Shown: positions 1-9,393 of the stretch, one piece after another | How positions within the stretch are numbered: position 1 is the first letter of the stretch | Layout: every line of letters starts with the position of its first letter | Assembly: GCA_019915015.1 (NCBI GenBank) | Contig: JAHBBC010000015.1 | Location: forward strand, 682,001 to 746,000 | Length of the DNA stretch: 64,000 nucleotides | Direction of reading: 5' to 3' | DNA from: Auriscalpium vulgare | Lineage: Eukaryota > Basidiomycota > Agaricomycetes > Russulales > Auriscalpiaceae | Translations under genes and position numbers: made by a program | Notes under the pieces: model-generated | What the model was told of the DNA's origin: nothing | Database searches by the model: none | Seen by the model: the letters and a program-made list of their open reading frames with translations, nothing else

Positions 1-210
1 CCAACTTGAAGTACTTGCTCCGGGGCGTGACAACCGTCCAACTCCTTCGAATCGGGACAGGCGTACGCAGCATTCACGATATACAGAGGCAGACAACAAG
101 TTGGTGTTCCAGTCAAGCGATCAGGATCCGCCGGAGTTGCGCGGAGACACTCTCCCTGCCAAGGACTCGTATGCAGACCAAAGGTATAGCAGCATGCAGA
201 GGTCACTGGC
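1..210. repeat. Diverged copy of the B-type dispersed repeat (partial, runs off left edge)
   Basis: The first ~130 bases resemble positions 3125-3260 and, inverted, 13570-13700: a CCAACTTGAA start, a GGGGCGTGA(C/T)AACCGTCC core, then CCTTCGAA and CAGTCAAGCG blocks in the same order. I see no credible coding in it. It marks the outer end of the left duplicated block. Confidence 0.55.
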
Positions 211-625
211 TAGGGATATGGAAAATCAGAACGGGTGATGGAGGAAGGAGAAAGAGAGACGATCGCGATGAGTCTTGCATAGGCTCGGGCGCTTGGTAAG
301 GCGCGACAATCCCGGCGTTCGGTTTGTGGCACCCGACCCCGTTCCAGCTGTCGGCGGCCGCTGGCAGTTGCGTCCTGCAACTCGCTGTGTACAACTGCAG
401 GCAGTACTTCTACTGCCGCGCTCGCTGAGACTCAGCCTGAGAGCACGTTGGGCTACAGAGGATCGGTGCCAGGTCAGTTTTTCAATGTCGCGATCGACTG
501 ATGTCGTGACCAACGACGGCGCACTTCACCGGACCTCGTCAACAGCCAGCACAGCTCTTCCCCGAGAAGGGCACCCGCAGCGCCTGTACCTGCAGGCCTA
601 AATCTTAATCAACGCTGCGCTCGCC

Positions 626-1437
626 ATGGGCGACACCCTCCTCCAGCAGCCCGCGCACATTGCCGCCGTCCGCGATTCTCACCCACAACATCTCACACGA
701 CCTTCCGCCGGCGTGCGCGAAGCCACCGGACATAAATCCTCCATCTTCCACACCTGGACGCGCGATACACGCGACAACACGATCACAGGCACACGGGGCG
801 CCTTCGCGAAGCTACGGCACGAGTTAGCAGGTCTTGGCGGCGACGCGGTGTATGTACTACAAGACAGAGGCGGGGGGCGCGCGGCGCGCGCAATCTTCCT
901 GGTGTACTCCTCAGTCCCTTCTCAGCGCTACAATCCGGTCAGCCTGATCTCACGCGCAGACGTCCGTTATGCTTTTCTTGGATGACTTGACAGCACCTAT
1001 CTGTCGGAGCACGCGCCGGCGGGCTGAACAGCCTGCTGGGGCCGTCGCTCTTAGCTGACCGGTTCTAGCGGTCCAACAAGTGTGCGGATGTTCCGCGCAA
1101 ACACGTCACTCACTATCTGTGGAAACTAGGGCTGACCATCATACTAGCTGATTTCATTGGAGGCGACATGTACTGGGCGACCCGGCGTCAGCCTCATCCG
1201 ACTTCCCTCGGAAACCGCACTGGCCGATCAAGCTTCAAGACCCACCTAGTCTTTAGCGCTGGCCAACTCGAAGCCGCACATTCCACTTCGTACCTGCCAG
1301 CACCGTGACATTCCCTTAAGTTTCGTGCTGACTCTCGTCTCTTACTACTTCCGCGTCATCATTGCAGCCGCCGTTTCGCGCCCGTCACTATCCGCCGGCG
1401 TGAATCTAATATAGCCTTCGACCCCATCCGCCTAGAA
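626..1437 (+). pseudogene. Decayed SAM50 copy
   Basis: This is a relic of the outer-membrane beta-barrel insertase Sam50/Tob55, whose intact copy is at 17589-19259 on the other strand. The first ~17 codons match exon 1 of the intact gene. The sequence then jumps straight to intron 3 and exon 4, so exons 2-3 and most of exon 1 are gone. The later parts match exons 4-7 but carry an in-frame TAG where the intact gene has a Gln codon (DRF-stop, near 1068), small deletions and a missing C-terminus. It ends at about 1437, just short of the PhzF stop. It cannot encode a barrel. It most likely decayed after the inverted duplication while its neighbour PhzF stayed intact. Confidence 0.85.
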
Positions 1438-1441
1438 ACGC

Positions 1442-2378
1442 CTACACGTACACCTGTCCCTGGAGCACCTTTCTCACATTCCCTGCGATCTTCACTAGGC
1501 CTTCCGCATCTTCCAACCCAACTTGCAAGTAACCCCCGCGCGCGCTGGCCTGCTTCGCCAGGAACGCAGGGCCTAGCGCGTCCTTCGCCGCCCAATATGG
1601 TGCCAGCAGCGCATGCGCGGCGCCGCATACCGCGTCCTCGAGGGTATGGGTGGTACCGTGGAACATGCGCGACTCAAAAGCTACGCCAGGCTCGGCGGAG
1701 CGCGCGGTGAGTATATTTACGAGGAATTTCGTGTCGAGCTGCACAGCCTATTAGCTAGTGCCTTCGACAACGCGAAGGAAGACTGACCAGTGCGGGCAAG
1801 TTGAGCTTCAGTTCCCCCAGGTGCAGCGTATCGACCTCGACGAGCACGTGTACTCCGTACGGTGCGTCTGCCTTGCCCATATACACGACCGGTGTATTCC
1901 CCAGCACACGTGCGAGGACCTCGCGCAGCTCGTCCGCCTCCGCGCCCTCCAGCTCGGTCAGAGCCGCCCGCACCAGCGCGATCTCCATGCGCCCCTCCGG
2001 CGCGCGCTTTGCCACCATCACGTCGCCGCGCGTCGTCTCGAAACGCAGTTCCTGCACGCCCGCCGGCACACGCGCATCGTCCGCGAACAGCGCGCCCGCA
2101 CTCGCGAGCGTCGCGTGCCCACACAGCGGTAACTCCTCCTCCGAGGTAAAAAAGCGTACGCTTAACGTCTGCGAGGACGCGTTGGCGCTGAGGGGCGCGA
2201 TGAAGGCCGTCATGGGCTGGTTGAGATTCTCCGCGATTGCCTGGAGCGTCGCGCTGGGGATGGAGGCGGACAGCGCGGGCGTGAGGAACACGCAAGCGGC
2301 GGGGTTGCCGCCTGCGAAGTCGTCGGTGAATGCGTTGAGGATCGTCACGGGAAGTATGTTCTGTGTTTCCGCAGCCAT
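1442..2378 (-). CDS. PhzF-like isomerase-fold protein, left copy
   Basis: The model is complement(1442..1747, 1788..2378), 298 aa, with one 40-nt GT-AG intron. It belongs to the PhzF/YHI9 family (diaminopimelate-epimerase fold, cytosolic). Family marks are GGNPAACV near residue 25, RFFTSEEE followed by CGHATLAS, and EDAVCGAAHALLAPYW in exon 2. The histidine (CGHA) and aspartate (EDAVCG) expected in the active site are present. The residue aligned with the catalytic glutamate of PhzF (NLSE-x-TF) is Met56 here (NQPMTAF), so classic PhzF chemistry is doubtful. The start follows a TATA-like TTATATAC about 40-48 nt upstream. The substrate is unknown. The gene is intact and closely similar to the copy at 16501-17504. 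Confidence 0.88.
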
Positions 2379-2917
2379 CTTGGAAGTGAGTGATTGAACT
2401 GCTAGGTGCATGTTCGCCGTATATAAGGTGACCGGTGACGTGATGCATATGACTCGAATGCCTTCGGCTGACCTCGCTCCTGGTTTGATGAGGAAGCACT
2501 TACAGAGGCGCTGGCTTGCGCAATGAGGAGTTGAAACGAAGGTCTCCCACACAAGGTCAGAGTAAGCGCAAGATCAGCTATATAACTCCCGAGACCCCCG
2601 TCTGTCACCGATATCGGGTAGCTCGTGGGCGCAGGATACGTAGTTGGTGGGATGTTCGTTTGAGCTCTGTACTGTTACGAGGTGTATTGAGTGGTATACT
2701 GGTATTGTTTTGGGCTTGCTCGTCTCGGACTGCGATACAAATGTGTTCGAGAAGAGTACTGGTATCGTATTGCTTCGGAGGTACGGGGAAAGAGGCAGCG
2801 CTATAAATTGATAGGTCACCCTTGGTCTCAAAGTTGGACTCAAGATGGGCCGCCATATGAAATCGTAACACTACATATCCGACAAGTTGAAAAGCGATGC
2901 AGCGCGAGGGACCAAAC
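2379..2917 (-). promoter_or_regulatory. PhzF upstream region, present in several copies in the window
   Basis: This ~540-bp interval separates the PhzF start from the 3' end of U6-1. It carries a TATA-like box at 2419-2426 on the minus strand. The same sequence, slightly diverged, lies inverted at 15992-16500 (upstream of the right PhzF), directly at 13757-14089, and as short pieces at 14301-14394 and 15952-15991. The repeated segment therefore includes a promoter. Which parts are functional cannot be seen. Confidence 0.6.
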
Positions 2918-2982
2918 AAAATAAATATTGAGATCCGTAGATCTACCACTCTGAAACAGCGTGTCATCCTTGTGCAGGGGCC

Positions 2983-3013
<31 letters not shown>

Positions 3014-3038
3014 TTCGTATGCATCCCCGAAGGGAGCG
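2918..3038 (-). ncRNA. U6 spliceosomal snRNA, copy 1
   Basis: Read on the minus strand, it has a 5' stem-loop (CGCTCCCTTCGGGGA), AAAATTGGAACGATACAGAGA with the invariant ACAGAGA box, the TTAGC catalytic triad region, and GGCCCCTGCACAAGGATGACAC of the internal stem-loop. A 3' hairpin (AGATC-TACG-GATCT, plus-strand 2931-2944) follows, and then a TTTT Pol III terminator at 2921-2918. It appears identical to copy 2 across the RNA. An upstream element (ACAAAAG core, 3087-3081) lies exactly 49 nt before the inferred 5' end. The RNA is expected to be the catalytic U6 of the nuclear spliceosome. Confidence 0.93.
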
Positions 3039-3063
3039 TAGGTACTTGCGCAGAGCCAACCCC

Positions 3064-3100
3064 GTCGCGCGCATATTCGGCTTTTGTCTGAGCGGCGGGT
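3064..3100 (-). promoter_or_regulatory. Conserved upstream element of U6-1
   Basis: Read on the minus strand it is CCGCCGCTCAGACAAAAGCC followed by GAATATGCG, with the ACAAAAG core at 3087-3081. The same element occurs at the same distance from all three U6 genes, including the unlinked copy at 61.8 kb whose flanks otherwise differ. It is a candidate Pol III proximal promoter element, inferred from position and conservation only. Confidence 0.55.
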
Positions 3101-3110
3101 GTGTGGCCAG

Positions 3111-3925
3111 GCACGCGCGCGCGCGCCAACTTGAAACGCTGCCGAGGCGGGGGCGTGATAACCGTCCGACACCTTCGAACAGGCGTGCGCAGAAATTGTA
3201 ATGTAAATATGAAGGCGGACGATAGATTTGAATTCCCAGTCAAGCGTTCGCTATCCTATCCTTCGAGCCGTCCAACTCAAGATTCACGATCACACCAGAA
3301 ATTCCTCAACACCCTCAATAATCATATTGAAGGCCCCCCTGCGTTTCACGTGCTCCCGACCATTCAAGGCAAGACTACCGGTTCTAAACCTGGGCGCATC
3401 TCAGTGGGCCGAAGCCTCTTGCCACCTTCAGGTGTACAGGTGCCAGTCCCCTGGACGCCCGTCAGAACTCCCCGGTAGCCTGGAGCACGCTGCCCGCCCA
3501 GCGAAATACATGATGGAGAGCAACAGGATTGTCGGCGTACAGTACGAGAGCAGAAGGATCACCTGCGGGAGAGCGGGCGGCGGTGAGCGGGCGTGCTGGG
3601 GTGGAAGAGAGAGACGGGCGCACCTAGTTCACACGTCGGACCGTGATCTTCGGCCTTCTTCTTCGACACGCGAGCTGCTTGACCTCGAGCTCGGCCTTCA
3701 AAGCTTCACGGCTGCAAACAGAGTGTCAGCTGCCTGCGTGACACAGCAGAGCGGAGCGCCACACACCTCGTCGTAGCCGCTGGTGGCGTGTCCGTGTCGT
3801 CGGTGTCGTCCGCTCTTCGGCCTTCGTCTCGCGAGCTGCAAAAAATGAGCGACGCATCAGCGATCGCCGCCCGAGTCAAGTAAGAGAGGAGAAAGCGCAC
3901 CTATCTTCCTTACGCTCGGTCACGG
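3111..3925. repeat. Repeat segment B (inverted partner at 12890-13735)
   Basis: The segment is near-colinear with the reverse complement of 12890-13735. It starts in a (GC)n-rich stretch and ends near GCTCGGTCACGG. On the minus strand it carries exon-like pieces bounded by splice-like sites (a SREALKAEL-x-VKQL coiled-coil-like peptide), which suggests captured 3' exons of a host gene. No long open frame is shared by both copies, so it is not coding as it stands. A diverged fragment lies at 1-130. Confidence 0.7.
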
Positions 3926-6900
3926 ACTGTCAACCACCGTCACCGTCAGCGCCCCGCCCGCCGGCCCACACGAACACGCCACGCACCTCCCTCGGTCTTC
4001 GAGCTTGACGACATTCTGCTGAAAGGCAAATGCGCACAAAGCGCTTATCAAGACACGGCCCGGCAGCAGGGTCCTGGCTCCGTCCTACTGCCGCTGCAGA
4101 GGCACCGGTAGAGACGCATGGCGTGCAGCGGGGTCGGGGGCTGACGACCCTCTGGTGAAACGGGAGCGAAGTGTGCCTGAGTAGACTACCTGCCCCCCGG
4201 GGGGAGAACAGGGCCGACTGGAGAGCAAGTGGCGGGGGCGCGCTGTATTTATACGTTTGGGACGGTGGGCCAAGTAAGGTTTGGCTGGATCTTCAGACTC
4301 CGAGTTGAATTCCTTTAAACAAGACCGCGAGGCGCGTCGTGTAGATTCGCCCAACGCGACGGGGTATACTTGGGAAGGTCGGGGGCGTGCGGCAGGTGGG
4401 TTTGAGTGCATTGGACGCGTCGGGAGGGGAAAGGTCGAGTGGTCCGCCCGGCGTGATGGAAGGGCGCCTGCTGCGCGAAAGGCGGCACGTGATGTGGCGG
4501 CCCGCGGTGGCGTTTCCAAGTCGAGCCAAGCAGAGACAAACACTCCCCTCGTCTCTAGACGACATCATCGTCCCACAGAAGCTCTCTGTAATGTCAAATC
4601 AAGCCCGCGTAGACAGTGTACATACGCGGCGCGCGAGGCGTGTATGGCGGAACGGGGCGTGGCGGAAGTCTGGCAGGTCTGGCAGATCATCGACGAGCAG
4701 TCTAAGTACATGAAATGAGCTCCCAGACGACAAGGCCAAGAACACCCTGCTTCGTGATCGCAAACGCCTGTTGTGCTGCTGGGGCTCCGTGCTATGGCAC
4801 AAGAAGTGGAGCCTACTGCACGACGGAAGTTGCCAGCGCTCGCAGCATGCGATGCGATACGATACGCCATCACGCTGGTGTAGGTTCTTATAGGAGCGCC
4901 TTCCAGGGAACAAGAAGAGAAGACGAGGAGCAGACGTATGGACTTGAGTTTTTGAGACTGGAGTGGTCGCACGAGCCTTTGGAAGATCTCCTCGCGCACG
5001 GCCCTAATTGACAGCACCACCACGTCGCACGTCGCACAAGGTGGGTACGAGCACTGCATCCACGTTCCGCGCACATGGTGCCCATAAGATACGATGAACG
5101 TGTGGCATGGCGACGGAAAGATGTGCAGGAGTCGGAGCCTGGAGGACGATGACATTGCCATTTGCACCGGGCCCCGCAAGAGCGGACGGAGGAGGGCGTG
5201 AACTGAAGGCGGGTGCGTTGATGGAGCAGACGGGTCGGCAAAGTCGACGAATGGCATGTTCCTACGCGATAGGCTCCGGGAGTCGTGTAGAAAGAAATTG
5301 TCTTGAAAGCCCAGGCAGACGTTCGACGCCGGATGCGCGGTAGCCTTTCGAATGTAGCTGGAGCTAGAGAGCCGTTGCTCAACCGATAGTGACGTATGCC
5401 GGATGTCCTGGTCGGGTTGAATCGAAGGGGTGCAGCGAAAGCAAGGCAGTACATGATAGTACCCAGTGAGACGACGAGCTGGAGAGTCCAAGCTTGTCTA
5501 AGCTCTTCCGCGCAGGCAGAGGTTGGCGGAGTACAAAACCATGTGGCAGCCTTCAAGATACTCTGCAGTCTGCCGTGCAGACCTGGCCCAGATATCTACG
5601 GATCGAAAAGCCTTCGCTTGCAGCGGCGCCGATAACATATACGTATGTGTGCCTCTTGCACTCGCAGCCGCTGCACGCCGCATGCCCGTGGCTGCCAATG
5701 CATATGATCGAGTCCGCCGCTTTCTCCGTGCAGTCGTTCTAAGTCATGACCTGACACCTGTTCCTCGAGGCGTGCCTTCGCCGACGTCCACTCATCATGT
5801 ACGCATGATGTTCCCGAACCGAAAAACCTTCGCTTGCAGCGCTATGTATGTGTGCCTCTCGCACTCGCAGCCACTTGGACTTACGCCCCATGATGCTCAT
5901 TGCTCGGGGACATAATCTCCGGTTCATCCGTCAATTGGCGCAGTCGTTTTAGCTTATGACCTGATCCTGTCTATCGAGTGCCGTATGACGGTGGCGGGAC
6001 CGACGACATGTCTTCGCGATGTCCACGTCTTTCTCAATTCCAAGAACTCTGGCACGCGCGACGTCCACTCATTCAACACGCTCGTCCTCGACCTCGGCAG
6101 TGTCTCGATCGCTGGCATGTTGTGGAGCCCCCGCACCCGGACGCAAAGCACACCGGCCGTCAGTCAACCTGAATGTTTTGTCGGCAGCGCGCGTCAGAAG
6201 TCTCCCGCAGCATCTAGATTGTGGAATACGCCGCGTTGTTTTATGCATACATGGCACACGGGCAGCAGGGGTGGAGTACTGCCATAGATCGGCTGGGAGA
6301 TAGACCACTGTACGCCAGGTTTCGCGGTATCTGCGGGATGAGCAGTACAGGAGAGACGACTGCGCACACACACGCACGGCGCACCCTAACACCTCCGTGA
6401 CATCCTGGTGTGGATTCGAACTGGTCCTGAGCTCGATCTTCACAGCATGGGTACTTACTTATTTACCGTTATGACTTCGCCTCGCCGCGACGTTGACACT
6501 TGGTGGAATTGTCCCTGAGCCCGGAGAACCTGAAGGCGGCTCGGGGCTACTTAGTTGGGGAGGGAGGGATGTCTCGCGAGAGGGCCCTCCGCAGGCTCCG
6601 AGCGCCGTGCGTGTGCCTCGTCCGGCGGCGATGTTGGCAAGGCACACAGCCCGATAGGTGGCGCTTGTAGACGGCATGCGTACGACACGCTGAGGCTCTG
6701 GATGCGGAGCGGCAGCGCTGGCCATCCTTGTTCCCGGGGTACGTGGCGTGGCGGGCGCGGGGCGTTGTGAGGGGCAGTGATAGCGGGATCCGCATCGGGG
6801 ATAGGCTTTGGAAAGAGGTTGGAGAACAAGAACGAGAACGGGAAGGCAGAACAAGACAATTGCTCAGCGTCTAGAGAGGAGCCAGAAGCGCGGGGATGCA

Positions 6901-7529
6901 GGTATGGCGCTCGCTGGTATTGTGCGATGGATGTGAAGAGTGAAGCTAGTGGAAAGAACTTGTTTGAGAGAGGCAGAGATAAGGCGAGAAGGCACGGCAG
7001 GACAATTGGCGGGCGTTGAGTTGGGCGGGGCCAGTGATATTGGCTGGGCAGATGCTGATATGAAGGCTGCAATTGTGTGGTCCATGGAGGCTTGCAATTG
7101 CAGGTCGTGCATGGTGAGGGCGCAAGACAAGCCGTGGGACGCGCGCGCTCAGGCAGGCCATCACGGATAGAGAGCAGGAGGCTGGAGCGCAGCAAATCAA
7201 AATTGTTCGTCTGCATCGTCTCGGATCGTCACGTATCCTACATCTACACGGAACCAGAAAGAGAGCGAACCAGAGCTAGAATACACAACGCGATCGATAC
7301 AGAGCGTGTAAGCAAGTCGTAAATAAGTTATAGGGCATATAGATATAGATATTCGAACGTCCGTCTAGGCGGGATTGAAGCAGAGCGAGCGTGCGGATAG
7401 GATGTTTGGTGAAGGAATGGGGCATGCAAGGATTGATGATGGTGGGTAGAATGTGGGGCATGGCGAAGAGAAGGTCGGGGCGGGCGTGTCAAACGCGACC
7501 CATGCAGATTCGGAAGGATGGAGGCGGAA
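3926..7529. other. Gene-poor interval, no supported gene
   Basis: The interval holds overlapping open frames of 70-308 codons in several phases (for example 4565-5491 and 6551-7216 on the minus strand). None has a recognisable domain, a consistent splice pattern or codon behaviour unlike its antisense frames. A degenerate repeat lies at 5598-6080. An ACGT-rich, AT-poor tract continues to 7450. It may be decayed sequence linked to the neighbouring duplication. Confidence 0.5.
5598..6080. repeat. Degenerate ~210-bp tandem repeat
   Basis: The block GA(A)CCGAAAAACCTTCGCTTGCAGC occurs near 5598 and 5815, TATGTGTGCCTCT(C/T)GCACTCGCAGCC near 5640 and 5845, and GCAGTCGTT(C/T)TA followed by TATGACCTGA near 5730 and 5940. 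A GACGTCCACTCAT block recurs near 5782 and 6060. The period is about 210-217 bp with indels. No coding is seen. Confidence 0.6.
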
Positions 7530-8256
7530 TCACTTCCGCGAGGCCGTGACGCCGATGGCGACGAGCAGGGTGACCGCGATGCAGAGGATGAGGGCGGCGA
7601 CGATGCTGCGACGCGCCCACTTGACCTCGGTCGCGCGCATGCGGGCGAGGAGGGCGGCGCGCTCGGAGGGCGTCTTGGTGGGCTCCCAGTCCTCGGGCGC
7701 GGCGAGTGGCGAGCAAAGGATAAGGACCGACGCGAACCAGAGCGGCGGGCATACTGGAGGTTCGGTCAGCTGGGGCTCTGGCAGGCGGAGGAGAGGCGGG
7801 TTACTCACGAAAGCCGTACTTGAAGAAGTAGTGCGCGAGGGTGACGGGCTCGGCGTTGTCGCGGGGCTCCACGGAGTGGGCGTAGGAGGGCAGTTCGTCC
7901 TCCTCGTCGACGGAGAGAGGAAGGGGCGCGGGGAGTGGGTACGCGTACGCCGGAGGGAGGTCGGTTGCGGTGGGCGAGAGGGCGGACGGGGCTGGCCGCT
8001 CGTCGTGGCGCGAGTCGAGCGTGCCGCGTTTGGGTGCGTTGACACCGAAGAAGAGGTCGACTGCGTTGTAGGTCGTGGAGGGGGACGCGGGGGTGGAGGT
8101 GGTGCGCGGGGCGTGGGTGTGGAGGGCTGCAGGGCTGTCGAGGGAGAAGGGTTCGTAGCGGCCGACGATGGGTTGCTGGGCCTCGATGTCAGTGTGGGGT
8201 TCCGGGGAACGCCAGCGACCGATGAGGGTGCGGATGGGGGAGGAGGAGGGAGACAT
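7530..8256 (-). CDS. Conserved fungal hypothetical protein with two C-terminal membrane segments
   Basis: The model is complement(7530..7753, 7809..8256), 223 aa, with one 55-nt intron (GTGAGT...CAG). The N-terminal ~145 residues are Pro/Ser-rich and probably disordered. Next come HYFFKYGFLCPPLWF leading into a hydrophobic segment (about 150-167), PEDWEPTK, a basic stretch (RMRATEVKWARR), and a second hydrophobic segment near the C-terminus. I recall this arrangement (LARYLF-x-YGF, DWE-x-x-K, TEVKWA) from uncharacterised basidiomycete proteins, but no function is known to me. The gene is divergent from the RRM gene, across ~1.1 kb. A TATTATATAG element lies at 8371-8380. Confidence 0.82.
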
Positions 8257-9393
8257 TGTGCTGAGGAGGGATGGGGAAGCGTTGTTCTTTTGTGTGTGGG
8301 GGGGCGCCGGAGAAGATGTTCGAAGACTACTGGGCGGTGGCAGGATGGAGAACAAGAGGCGGGTACGGGGTATTATATAGTGTGGCCGTCATGGGGGGTG
8401 CGTGATGGAGAAGCCCTCTCGTCGTCGGGGTACACACTGCACACCCGCGGACCGACACCGCAAGCGGCTTGTGGGCTGGTGTGGACCGCCGCCCATGCGT
8501 GGACCCACACGCCCACACACGCACAGTTCCCATAAGCGGAAGGGCGGCAAGTGCCGGTGACGCGGCGCGCGCCTCCCTCTTTGCTCCGCGCCACCATGCG
8601 TTCGCCGACAGCGTCGCTTGCCCTCGACGTCCTGCGCCTCAGACTTGCTTGCACGCTGGCGGACGCGGGTGAGCGCGTGGCGCACGGGCGGGAGGCTGCC
8701 GGCGTGCGTGTCGCCGAATCGGGGAGGGCTCCTTCCATTCATGGACGCGGAGGATGCGCAGGCTGACGTGTATGCGGTACGTGGGCAGATCCTGCAACTG
8801 GTCAGCGTATGTCGCGCCACTGCGATCCAGCCCGGCCGCGCGGCCCAGCTGCGCGCCGTGGGGGTCGCCGGGGAACGTGTTTGTTTCCGGGGGGCGGGGC
8901 TCGTTGGGGCGGCGGGCTAGCGGCGGGGCGTCGTGGCAGATGCAGCGGGCGACGATCTCGGTCGTCCGCAAGGGGCAGGCCATTTGCCTAACTGGCTGGG
9001 CGCGGTGACAGGGCGTGGGCTTCGTCGAGGGGGAAGCCAGCCTTGGTCGTCGTCCGCAGGCTGATTGGCTCCCCCCGTCCACTTCGCCCGAATGAATGCT
9101 TCGATAACACATGCGCCCCCGCGCCTTATAACACACAACCCAGCATCGTCCTCGTCCACGCGCTCTTTCCTCCGCCCATCATCGCCCCCGCCCGCAGGCT
9201 TGGTCGTCTGCACACCCGCAGTATCCCCATCTCCCTATCCACACCCGTCCCCCCGCGTTACCCCACGCTATACTGCCAGCCCTCCACACAAACAATCCAG
9301 CGTCCGCCCCCCTTTTCTTGCTTTCTCTCCACCCGCGCCACTCCCCGCTCTTCTTTGTCCCCTCTACCCCAACAGCGCTATTTATTGCGCACA
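8257..9393. promoter_or_regulatory. Shared intergenic region between two divergent genes
   Basis: This 1.1-kb GC-rich interval lies between the start codons of the two-helix membrane protein (minus) and the RRM protein (plus). The minus side has a TATA-like element at 8371-8380. The plus side becomes pyrimidine/CCCC-rich over the last 250 bases before the RRM start, typical of a 5' leader in these fungi. No gene was found in it. Confidence 0.5.

Larger units (their letters stand above)
225..2898. repeat. Left arm (A) of a large inverted segmental duplication
   Basis: This arm matches the reverse complement of 15992-19715. It contains, in order, the upstream region of SAM50, a decayed SAM50, the 3' ends of SAM50 and PhzF facing each other, PhzF, and about 500 bp of PhzF promoter. 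The left limit lies in a purine-rich GGAGGAAGGAGAAAGAG stretch that in the right arm is just upstream of the MATE gene. The right limit is CGACAAGTTGAAAAGCG. Deletions in the SAM50 part make this arm about 1 kb shorter than the right one. Confidence 0.85.

Noticed and set aside
4565..5491. Minus-strand open frame of 308 codons as a gene
   Set aside because: No domain, signal or splice pattern was found, other frames across it are almost as long, and codon content looks random.
6370..6450. Minus-strand AGTTCGAATCC resembling a tRNA B box
   Set aside because: No acceptor or anticodon stems and no A box could be formed around it, and there is no nearby T-run terminator in the right place.
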